Shown here: positions 1-5,157 of the stretch, in pieces | Numbering within the stretch: position 1 is the first letter of the stretch | How the letters are laid out: every line of letters begins with the position of its first letter | Assembly (NCBI GenBank): GCA_902766515.1 | Contig: CACXEB010000209.1 | Coordinates: 1-5,157 of the forward strand | Origin: an uncultured Eubacteriales bacterium | Lineage (GTDB): Bacteria; Bacillota_A; Clostridia; Christensenellales; Aristaeellaceae | Direction: 5' to 3' | DNA length: 5,157 bases | The notes under the pieces: model-generated | What the model was told of the DNA's origin: nothing | Databases searched by the model: none | The model's input: the letters and a program-made list of their open reading frames with translations, nothing else | Position numbers and translations under genes: made by a program

Positions 1-405
1 GTCGACACCGTCTGCGTGAAGGCCTTCCCGGATCCGATCGACGCCCCGGTGGATACCGTCGTCGTCGACGCGGACAAGATCCCGGCGGACATGGAGGGCT
101 GCGACATCGGCCCGAAGAGCGCCGCGCTGTACGCGGAAGCCGTAAAGGGCGCGAAGACCGTCATCTGGAACGGGCCCATGGGCGTCTTTGAGAACCCGAC
201 CCTGGCGGCGGGCACCCTGGCCGTGGCGAAGGCCCTGGCCGAGAGCGAGGCCGTGACCATCATCGGCGGCGGCGATTCCGCGGCGGCCGTGGAGCAGATG
301 GGCCTGGCTGACAAGATGACGCACATCTCCACCGGCGGCGGCGCTTCCCTGGAGTACCTGGAAGGCAAGATCCTGCCCGGCGTCGCGTGCCTGGATGAAA
401 AATAA
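1..405 (+). CDS. pgk: Phosphoglycerate kinase, C-terminal part (5' end outside window)
   Basis: Cytosolic glycolytic enzyme that transfers the acyl phosphate of 1,3-bisphosphoglycerate to ADP, giving ATP and 3-phosphoglycerate. The reading frame is open from base 1, and 134 residues of the usual ~395-400 are visible, that is, most of the C-terminal nucleotide-binding domain. Signature stretches seen in order are DIGPKS (visible residues 36-41), WNGPMGVFE (56-64), the glycine-rich GGGDS (89-93) and STGGGAS (110-116), followed by the usual C-terminal [12 protein letters not shown]. These are the ADP/ATP-binding loops of PGK, and none of the key residues looks altered. Translation does not start at the internal GTG at base 16; the gene is simply cut by the window edge. 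tpiA starts 15 bp after its TAA, so the two are almost certainly co-transcribed, as in the common gap-pgk-tpi order of Bacillota. Identification is firm. Confidence 0.97.
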   Translation, partial: VDTVCVKAFPDPIDAPVDTVVVDADKIPADMEGCDIGPKSAALYAEAVKGAKTVIWNGPMGVFENPTLAAGTLAVAKALAESEAVTIIGGGDSAAAVEQMGLADKMTHISTGGGASLEYLEGKILPGVACLDEK

Positions 406-412
406 GGAAGGA
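406..412 (+). promoter_or_regulatory. Ribosome binding site of tpiA
   Basis: GGAAGGA lies in the 15-bp gap between the pgk stop and the tpiA ATG, with an 8-base spacer. It supports the ATG at 421 as the start and shows that tpiA has its own initiation signal within the pgk transcript. Confidence 0.75.
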
Positions 413-420
413 CAGCGTAT

Positions 421-1173
421 ATGCGTAAACCGATTATTGCGGGCAACTGGAAAATGAACAAGACCCCCGACGAGGCGGTCGAACTGGTCAATGCCCTGAA
501 ACCCCTTGTCAAGGACGCCGCCTGCGACGTGGTGGTATGCGTGCCCGCCGTGGACATCCAGCCGGTGAAAGCGGCCGTCAAAGGCAGCAATATCCATGTG
601 GGCGCCCAGAATGTCCACTTTGCGGCCAGCGGCGCCTATACCGGCGAGCTGTCTGCCGATATGCTGGTCAAGAGCGGCGCGGAGTATGTGATCATCGGTC
701 ACAGCGAGCGGCGCCAGTACTTCGGCGAGACGGACGCCACCGTCAACCAGCGCGTGAAAGCGGCGGTCGCGGCCGGCCTGAAGGTGATCCTCTGTGTCGG
801 CGAGAAGAAGGAAGAGCGCGAAGCTGGTTATACGGACGCGCTGGTGGAATACCAGACCCTGATCGCGCTGACCGGGCTGGACAAAAAGCAGGTCGAAAAG
901 ATAATCATCGCCTATGAGCCGGTCTGGGCCATCGGCACCGGCCTGACGGCCACGGACGAGCAGGCCAACGAGACGATCGGCGTGATCCGCCAGGCGCTTG
1001 CGCGGAAGTATGGCAAGGGCACGGCGAACAAGGTCCGCATCCAGTACGGCGGCAGCATGAAGCCTTCCAACGTGAAGGGCCTCATGGCGCAGCCTGAAAT
1101 CGACGGCGGCCTGATCGGCGGCGCTTCTTTGAAGGCAGAGGACTTTGCAAAGGTCGTTTGCTTTGATCAATGA
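421..1173 (+). CDS. tpiA: Triosephosphate isomerase
   Basis: Cytosolic TIM-barrel enzyme that interconverts dihydroxyacetone phosphate and glyceraldehyde 3-phosphate in glycolysis and gluconeogenesis, usually as a homodimer. The 250-residue length is normal for bacterial TIM. All hallmark residues are present: Asn9 and Lys11 in AGNWKMNKT, the electrophilic His94 in IIGHSERR, the catalytic base Glu166 in [11 protein letters not shown] followed by the flexible loop 6 (about 167-177), YGGS at 209-212 (loop 7) and the phosphate-gripping GGLIGGASL at 229-237. The ATG start is supported by a GGAAGGA ribosome binding site and by the first beta strand (KPIIAGNWK) beginning at once. It lies 15 bp after pgk, and its TGA overlaps the ATG of the following gene. 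Nothing in the sequence suggests loss of activity. Confidence 0.98.
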   Translation: MRKPIIAGNWKMNKTPDEAVELVNALKPLVKDAACDVVVCVPAVDIQPVKAAVKGSNIHVGAQNVHFAASGAYTGELSADMLVKSGAEYVIIGHSERRQYFGETDATVNQRVKAAVAAGLKVILCVGEKKEEREAGYTDALVEYQTLIALTGLDKKQVEKIIIAYEPVWAIGTGLTATDEQANETIGVIRQALARKYGKGTANKVRIQYGGSMKPSNVKGLMAQPEIDGGLIGGASLKAEDFAKVVCFDQ

Positions 1174-1820
1174 TCGTATCTTACTGTAAGAAGTGCAAGA
1201 TGGAGAGCGAGGGCAGCGTTTGCCAGCAATGCGGCAAACGCGCCACCGCTTCCAGCACGCGGGATGTCTGGCACACCATCCGGGTGCCCGGCGCGGACGG
1301 CAGCGCGTGGCGCAGCGGCGTCGCGGCGCTGTTATGGGTGGTCATCATCCTCCTGATCAGCCTGCTGCTGATCGAGCGGATGAATACCACCGCCAATCGC
1401 TTCGCGGGGTCTATGAGTTCACTCATCTCCGGCGTGGCGATCGCCGGCGTCATCGGCCTGCTGCTGTGCCTGGCGGCCTTTTCCCTGCAGGGCAGGGAAG
1501 AGATCCGGTACATCCTTGATATGGACGGGGCGCACATGCAGGTCTGGTACCGCGCCTCGCCTGTACATGCCCTGGCGCGCCTGCAGCGCATTTCCATGAA
1601 ATCGGCAACGCCTTCCCGGGATGGTACGAAGTATGTGAAAGCGGAAGAGCGTTTCCTGCACTGGCGGGATATCAATGAGATCCGCTGTTCGCCGTCCACC
1701 GGCACGATCCGCCTCTACCGCGTGCCGCACCTGGCTCCGTTCATCCTCCGGATCCCGCCGGAGGAATATGAGCTGGCCGAAGCGCTGGTCAAAAAGCACG
1801 CGAAGAAGAATAAACGATAA
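1170..1820 (+). CDS. Zinc-ribbon, two-TM membrane protein of unknown function
   Basis: 216 residues, function not recognised. The N-terminus has a short zinc ribbon with CxxC pairs at Cys6/Cys9 and Cys18/Cys21. After a polar linker come two strongly hydrophobic segments at about 50-68 and 85-106, separated by a short loop, so both termini should lie on the same side of the membrane, presumably the cytosol. The rest (about 108-216) is soluble, alternates like beta strands ([38 protein letters not shown]) and ends in a helix with a basic tail (KKHAKKNKR). This resembles bacterial PH-like (bPH/YcxB-type) domains, but that is a tentative inference. The start is fixed because the next in-frame ATG (codon 11) would remove the first CxxC. 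There is no good ribosome binding site; the ATGA overlap with tpiA suggests termination-reinitiation coupling. The reading frame is confident; the function is unknown. Confidence 0.85.
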   Translation: MIVSYCKKCKMESEGSVCQQCGKRATASSTRDVWHTIRVPGADGSAWRSGVAALLWVVIILLISLLLIERMNTTANRFAGSMSSLISGVAIAGVIGLLLCLAAFSLQGREEIRYILDMDGAHMQVWYRASPVHALARLQRISMKSATPSRDGTKYVKAEERFLHWRDINEIRCSPSTGTIRLYRVPHLAPFILRIPPEEYELAEALVKKHAKKNKR

Positions 1821-1834
1821 TCCGATCGTACAGC

Positions 1835-1876
1835 AAGAAGCTGATCCCTCAATTCGAAGGATCAGCTTCTTCTTTT
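1835..1876 (+). terminator. Rho-independent terminator of the pgk-tpiA block
   Basis: A perfect 13-bp stem (AAGAAGCTGATCC at 1835-1847 paired with 1859-1871) encloses an 11-base loop and is followed by a pyrimidine-rich tail, TTCTTCTTTTG. It starts 14 bp after the zinc-ribbon protein stop and lies in the only gap between the converging blocks. Read from the minus strand the stem is equally good, but its tail is only CTTCTTGCTG, so it may act weakly in that direction for the PII-like gene, which ends 14 bp beyond it. No separate terminator for that gene is visible here. Confidence 0.82.
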
Positions 1877-1890
1877 GCCTGGGATGATAT

Positions 1891-2583
1891 TCATTCTGCT
1901 GTGGTTTCTTCTTCGTCCTGTTCCAGCATGCGGAGGCCGGCGACCTGCGTCACAGGGAGGGAGAAGCAGATCGCACCGGCCGGCGATTCGGGGCCGGCCT
2001 TTTCCATGATGGCGCGCATGATTTCAGCTTTGTTGGAAGCCTTCGCGAGGATCAGGACGATCTCCTTCTCACTGGCCAATGTCAGCCCCTTGAACTTCTG
2101 GCCCTGATGGATGCCGGTGCCCTTGGCGGTCACGACGGTGCCTCCGCGCGCGCCGGCGGGCCTGGCGGCGTCCATCACATCATCCGAATATCCTTCATTC
2201 AGGATCACATAGATCAATTCATAATCGAATTTGAGGTCCGGTCTGCCGGGTTGAGGCGTCTGCTGATCAGTCAGTAAGGACAAGGTATTCGCACCTCCTA
2301 CGCTTTTTACGGGAATCGCCATCATGATGCCGTTTCCCGGAATATCCAGGAACATTTTGAGCATGGTCTGCCGGATGAGCTGCTTAGTGCGTTCCGAATC
2401 GGCCACGGTCGCGATGATCGCTTTTTCGGTGGGGGACAGTCCCCTCAGCGTCAGGTATTCCCTCGTCGCGGTGCCGTGACCGAGCATGGTCAGGGATACC
2501 TGCAGATTCAGCGATTTCAGGATACCGGTCCATTGATCCCGCTTGTCACGGTCCAGGATGGCCATCACATAATTCAACTGCAT
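1891..2583 (-). CDS. Tandem PII-like signalling protein
   Basis: 230-residue cytosolic protein, probably a dedicated regulator of the membrane protein encoded just upstream. Residues about 121-216 read as a PII-like (GlnB/GlnK superfamily) domain: first strand ELIYVILN, then GARGGTVVTAKGTG, a short T-loop, EKEIVLILA, and the closing AGAICFSLPVTQVAG. Residues about 3-97 form a second, diverged copy: YVMAILDR, LGHGTAT, GLSPTEKAIIATV and GIMMAIPVKSVGG. EK, PV and VxG of the two lobes align at an offset of 119 residues. A linker rich in Pro and Gln (about 105-118) joins them, and the protein ends in an acidic tail (EQDEEETTAE). The T-loops are shorter than in canonical GlnB, and no uridylylation tyrosine can be recognised, so covalent control is unlikely. 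The family normally forms trimers binding ATP/ADP between subunits; whether this one does is not shown. The ATG follows the upstream stop by 3 bp and has a strong GGGAGGT site. The PII-like assignment is strong for the C-terminal lobe and good for the N-terminal one; the effector is unknown. Confidence 0.87.
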   Translation of the reverse strand: MQLNYVMAILDRDKRDQWTGILKSLNLQVSLTMLGHGTATREYLTLRGLSPTEKAIIATVADSERTKQLIRQTMLKMFLDIPGNGIMMAIPVKSVGGANTLSLLTDQQTPQPGRPDLKFDYELIYVILNEGYSDDVMDAARPAGARGGTVVTAKGTGIHQGQKFKGLTLASEKEIVLILAKASNKAEIMRAIMEKAGPESPAGAICFSLPVTQVAGLRMLEQDEEETTAE

Positions 2584-2586
2584 CCG

Positions 2587-4119
2587 TTACACCTCCCACA
2601 GCTCGATGACGTCGTTCGCTTCGGGGACCGCTTCCAGCCGGGCCCGCCGAGCCGCGCGCCTGGATACGAGGACGGAAATGACGCCCATGATCTGCACTGT
2701 GATCAGCGGCATCATCGCGACCAGGGCAACCAGGCCGAACGCGTCCGTCATCACGTTGCCGTCCAGCGCGACCACGGTGCCCATCACGAACGGCAGCATA
2801 AACGCCGCGGTGAGGGGACCGCTGGCCACACCGCCCGAGTCGAACGCGATGGCGGTGAAGTTGCTCGGCACCAGGAACGCGAGCACCAGGGCGAGGGCAT
2901 AACCGGGAACGATAAACCAGAAGATGGAGATGCCGCTCAGCGCGCGTACCGCGCTGAGCCCCATGGCGGCGCCGACGCCGATGGACAGGCTGAATCCCAT
3001 GGCCTTGGCGGAAATCGCGCCGCCGCTGAGCTCTTCCACCTGCTTGTTCAGCACATGGACCGCCGGTTCCGCGTTGATGATCAGCCAGCCCATGATGGCG
3101 CTGACAGGGATCAGCAGGAAGCGCCATTGCGAATCGGCCATCTGGTAGCCCAGCATGTAGCCTAACGGCGAAAAGCCGACGTTGACGCCCGTCAGGAAAA
3201 GCAGCAGCCCTGCAAGCGTCAACACCAGGCCCATAAAGATCCGGAAAAACGGCCTACGCCGCAGGCGGAGCGTCACCACCTGGAAAATCAGGAAGAAGAT
3301 GACGATCGGCAGCATGGCCATGGAGACTTCGCGCAGGGTATCGGGGATCGCTTCCAGGTAGCCGTGTCCCAGGGCAACGGTATCCTGGTAGGAGACTGCG
3401 GGCTGGGTAACCGTATTGCTGTCCGTCGCTCCGCGCTGGTAAATGAAGCTCAGGATCAGGACGGCCAGGACGGGGCCGACGGAGCAAAGACCGATGAGCC
3501 CGAAGCTGTCCTGCTGGGCCCTGGCGTCGCTGCGCGTGGCGGCTACGCCGATGCCCAGCGCCATGATGAACGGGACAGTCATTGGTCCGGTCGTGACGCC
3601 GCCGGCGTCGAAGGAAACGGAAATATAGTTTTGATCCGCCAGGAGGGCCAGGAGGAAGATCAGCAGATAAAACCCGACGAGCAGCCACCGGAGCGAGTAT
3701 GAATAAAGGATGCGGGCCATGCTCAGCATCAGGAAGAGACCGACGCCCACGGATACCACGATGATCAGGACGAGGGTGTTGATGGCCGGCACGTTGGCCG
3801 CCAGCACCTGCAGGTCCGGTTCGGAGACCGTAATGGCCACGCCGAGCAGGAAGCTGACCACCAGTATCAGGACCGGATTGCGGCTGCGTGTCAGCGCGCC
3901 GCCGATGTGCGTGCCGATTTGTGACATGGAAATCTCTGAACCGACCGTGAACAGCGCCATGCCGATGATCAGGAACAGGGCGCCGATCAGGTAGGCCAGC
4001 ATCAGGTCCGTCTGGAGGGGGATCCAGAAACAGCTGAGAAAGGCCACGAGCAGGACGATCGGAAGCACCGCGCCCACAGCCTCTTTGAGCTTGTCAAGGA
4101 ATACGCTCTTATCCGGCAA
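2587..4119 (-). CDS. DUF1538-type multi-pass membrane protein, internally duplicated
   Basis: 510-residue integral membrane protein, recognised as a DUF1538-family protein; the substrate is unknown, and a transport role is inferred from its architecture and partner. It has about 12-14 hydrophobic segments and two homologous halves (about 11-227 and 262-482). Matching landmarks recur at an offset of 251-256 residues: LPIV (19-22, 270-273), SEPDLQVL/AEPAVHVL (99-106, 350-357), FDAGGVTTGP/FDSGGVASGP (170-179, 426-435) and DSFGL/DAFGL (204-208, 459-463). The conserved Glu-Pro and Phe-Asp-x-Gly-Gly sites inside otherwise apolar sequence are plausible ligand or ion sites. Basic clusters (RLRRRP 285-290; RRAARRAR 487-494) suggest cytosolic segments, and the soluble C-tail ends in EANDVIELWEV. 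The start is TTG: an AGGTGA site lies 6 bases upstream, an in-frame TGA occurs three codons before it, and the next Met is residue 40. The PII-like gene follows after 3 bp; leuS lies 66 bp upstream behind a terminator. Family naming is from memory of the motif pattern. Confidence 0.88.
   Translation of the reverse strand: MPDKSVFLDKLKEAVGAVLPIVLLVAFLSCFWIPLQTDLMLAYLIGALFLIIGMALFTVGSEISMSQIGTHIGGALTRSRNPVLILVVSFLLGVAITVSEPDLQVLAANVPAINTLVLIIVVSVGVGLFLMLSMARILYSYSLRWLLVGFYLLIFLLALLADQNYISVSFDAGGVTTGPMTVPFIMALGIGVAATRSDARAQQDSFGLIGLCSVGPVLAVLILSFIYQRGATDSNTVTQPAVSYQDTVALGHGYLEAIPDTLREVSMAMLPIVIFFLIFQVVTLRLRRRPFFRIFMGLVLTLAGLLLFLTGVNVGFSPLGYMLGYQMADSQWRFLLIPVSAIMGWLIINAEPAVHVLNKQVEELSGGAISAKAMGFSLSIGVGAAMGLSAVRALSGISIFWFIVPGYALALVLAFLVPSNFTAIAFDSGGVASGPLTAAFMLPFVMGTVVALDGNVMTDAFGLVALVAMMPLITVQIMGVISVLVSRRAARRARLEAVPEANDVIELWEV
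2591..2597 (-). promoter_or_regulatory. Ribosome binding site of the PII-like gene
   Basis: On the minus strand GGGAGGT precedes the ATG (2583-2581) with a 7-base spacer. It sits inside the last codons of the membrane-protein gene, so the two genes share one transcript and are probably translationally coupled. Confidence 0.75.
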
Positions 4120-4125
4120 TACAAA

Positions 4126-4131
4126 TCACCT
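4126..4131 (-). promoter_or_regulatory. Ribosome binding site selecting a TTG start
   Basis: AGGTGA on the minus strand, 6 bases before the TTG at 4119-4117. An in-frame TGA (4128-4126) overlaps this site, so no start further upstream is possible, and no ATG or GTG is available near the N-terminus. This makes TTG the best start of the DUF1538-type gene. Confidence 0.75.
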
Positions 4132-4134
4132 GCC

Positions 4135-4176
4135 AATATAAAGTAAAATGGCTGCCCCCGCGCGGAGGGCAGCCAT
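4135..4176 (-). terminator. Rho-independent terminator after leuS
   Basis: A perfect 10-bp stem (ATGGCTGCCC, 4148-4157, with GGGCAGCCAT, 4167-4176) has a 9-base GC-rich loop. On the minus strand it is followed by the T-rich run TTTTACTTTATATT (4148-4135). It begins 9 bp after the leuS stop. Only 3 bases separate the end of the tail from the ribosome binding site of the next gene, so it may work as a partial terminator or attenuator between leuS and the DUF1538/PII pair. The plus-strand side of the stem has no T-run, so it is directional. Confidence 0.85.
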
Positions 4177-4185
4177 CGGGAAGGG

Positions 4186-5157
4186 TTATTTGACAACGAT
4201 ATTCAGCAGCCGCCCGGGGACAAATACGGTTTTGACGATCTGTTTCCCGGCGATCAGCTTCTGTACCTCCTCCCGCGCGGGGAGCGTCTGGAGGCCTTCC
4301 TCACGGCTCATATCGCTGGGCGTCATGATGCGTCCGCGGACCTTGCCGTTGATCTGGATCGCGATTTCAATGCTGTCCGCGACCAGGTACCGGTCGTCCC
4401 AGGCGGGCCAGGGCTGATGGTGCACCGGCGCGCCAAAGCCGCAGCGCTCCCAGATCTCTTCGCAGATGTGGGGGCTGACGGGGGAGAGCAGGAGCAGGAT
4501 CATCCGGAATTCACCGCGGGTGACGGATCCCTTCTGATAGACGGTATTCACCAGGGTCATCAGCTGGGCGATCGCGGTGTTGAATTTCATGGCCTCGTAG
4601 TCTTCGCTGACCTTCTTGATCGTCTGGTGCACCGGGACGAGCATGTCCCTGGAAATGTCCTCATCGTCGGTCAGCAGCTCCTGTAGCCGCCATACGCGGT
4701 CCAGGAATTTGCGGCAGCCGCGGGCGCCGTTCGTCGACCACGGGATCGCCTGGTCAAACGCGCCCATGAACATTTCGTACATGCGGAACGCGTCCGCGCC
4801 GATCTCCGCGACCATATCATCCGGATTGATGACGTTGCCGCGGGATTTCGACATTTTTTCCCCGTTTTCACCCAGGATCATGCCGTGGCTGGTACGCTTC
4901 TGATACGGTTCGGGAGCGCTGACCAGGCCCAGATCATGGAGGAAGAGGTGCCAGAACCGGCTGTACAGCAGGTGCAGGGTTGTGTGCTCCATGCCGCCGT
5001 TGTACCAGTCCACGGGCATCCAGTAGTCGAGGGCTTCCTGGCTCGCAAACGCCTCACGGTTGTGCGGATCGCAATAGCGCAGGAAGTACCAGGACGAGCC
5101 GGCCCACTGGGGCATGGTGTCCGTTTCGCGCTTGGCGTCGCCGCCGCAGCAGGGGCA
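4186..5157 (-). CDS. leuS: Leucyl-tRNA synthetase, C-terminal part (5' end outside window)
   Basis: Class Ia aminoacyl-tRNA synthetase that charges tRNA-Leu with leucine in the cytosol. The frame is open to the right edge; 323 residues are visible of the ~800-860 usual for bacteria. The Met at 5115 is internal. The visible part begins CPCCGGDAKRETDTMPQWAG: a CPxC pair likely belonging to the zinc-binding insertion, then the catalytic-domain segment continuing SSWYFLRY. The KMSKS ATP-binding loop is intact (4843-4857, visible residues 101-105) and followed by RGNVINPDDMV. Then come the helical tRNA anticodon-binding domain (including WSTNGARGCRKFLDRVWRL, then SPHICEEIWE) and the small C-terminal domain (IQINGKVRGRI ending LLNIVVK). 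The HIGH motif and the editing domain lie outside the window. A hairpin terminator follows the TAA. It has no known functional tie to the downstream DUF1538/PII pair. Confidence 0.97.
   Translation of the reverse strand, partial: CPCCGGDAKRETDTMPQWAGSSWYFLRYCDPHNREAFASQEALDYWMPVDWYNGGMEHTTLHLLYSRFWHLFLHDLGLVSAPEPYQKRTSHGMILGENGEKMSKSRGNVINPDDMVAEIGADAFRMYEMFMGAFDQAIPWSTNGARGCRKFLDRVWRLQELLTDDEDISRDMLVPVHQTIKKVSEDYEAMKFNTAIAQLMTLVNTVYQKGSVTRGEFRMILLLLSPVSPHICEEIWERCGFGAPVHHQPWPAWDDRYLVADSIEIAIQINGKVRGRIMTPSDMSREEGLQTLPAREEVQKLIAGKQIVKTVFVPGRLLNIVVK

Noticed and set aside
537..917. Plus-strand frame of 126 codons inside tpiA
   Set aside because: Arg/Gly-rich shadow in another frame of tpiA, whose own product is complete with all catalytic residues.
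1181..1705. Minus-strand frame of 174 codons opposite the zinc-ribbon gene
   Set aside because: Antisense shadow with no domain; the plus-strand frame has zinc-ribbon and TM structure and fits the operon.
2936..2958. Perfect 9-bp inverted repeat CTCAGCGCG / CGCGCTGAG with a 5-base loop
   Set aside because: It lies deep inside the DUF1538-type coding sequence and encodes the repetitive peptide LSAVRALSG; there is no T-run. Likely a by-product of codon choice rather than a control element.
2476..3165. Plus-strand open frame of 229 codons opposite the PII-like and DUF1538-type genes
   Set aside because: Its product is rich in His, Gln, Arg, Asp and Gly with no recognisable fold, as expected for the antisense of a GC-rich membrane-protein gene. 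It spans the boundary of two well-supported genes, which explain the sequence.
3254..3688. Minus-strand frame of 144 codons overlapping the DUF1538-type gene
   Set aside because: Arg/Pro-rich alternative-frame shadow typical of high GC at codon position 3; the TM-rich frame is clearly the real one.
4119..4147. Possible promoter TTTACT...TTGTAT on the minus strand before the DUF1538-type gene
   Set aside because: A start from this pair would fall inside the coding region and leave the good AGGTGA site untranscribed, so it does not fit.
4191..4196. TTGTCA as a -35 element at the leuS 3' end (minus strand)
   Set aside because: The position 17 bases downstream falls in the GC-rich terminator stem, with no -10-like sequence.

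Overview
The window is GC-rich (roughly 60% by eye), densely coded DNA, most likely from a Bacillota (Firmicutes) bacterium of the Clostridia type. Supporting this are the adjacent pgk-tpiA glycolytic genes, strong GGAGG-like ribosome binding sites, a leucyl-tRNA synthetase with the RETDTMPQWAGSSWYFLRY-type sequence seen in Gram-positive relatives, and a zinc-ribbon membrane protein of a common clostridial style. Genus or species cannot be assigned from the sequence alone.

Layout: two converging gene blocks meet near position 1880. On the plus strand (1-1820) lie the 3' third of pgk (phosphoglycerate kinase), complete tpiA (triosephosphate isomerase), and a 216-residue uncharacterised membrane protein with an N-terminal zinc ribbon, whose ATG overlaps the tpiA stop (ATGA). 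A perfect 13-bp hairpin with a pyrimidine/T-rich tail (1835-1876) closes this block. On the minus strand, read from the right edge, lie the C-terminal 323 residues of leuS (leucyl-tRNA synthetase), a hairpin-plus-T-tail terminator (4135-4176), then a tightly linked gene pair: a 510-residue DUF1538-type multi-pass membrane protein (TTG start) and, 3 bp after its stop, a 230-residue protein built from two tandem PII-like lobes.

How the genes work together: pgk and tpiA supply neighbouring steps of lower glycolysis, and the downstream zinc-ribbon protein is probably translationally coupled to tpiA but has no evident metabolic link. The DUF1538/PII pair looks like a membrane transporter-like protein with a dedicated cytosolic nucleotide- or metabolite-sensing partner, by analogy with AmtB-GlnK and SbtA-SbtB. 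Both partners carry an internal duplication, and the substrate and effector are unknown. This pair is the most interesting part of the window. The rest is ordinary housekeeping sequence, with no mobile elements, CRISPR arrays, tRNA or rRNA genes seen.
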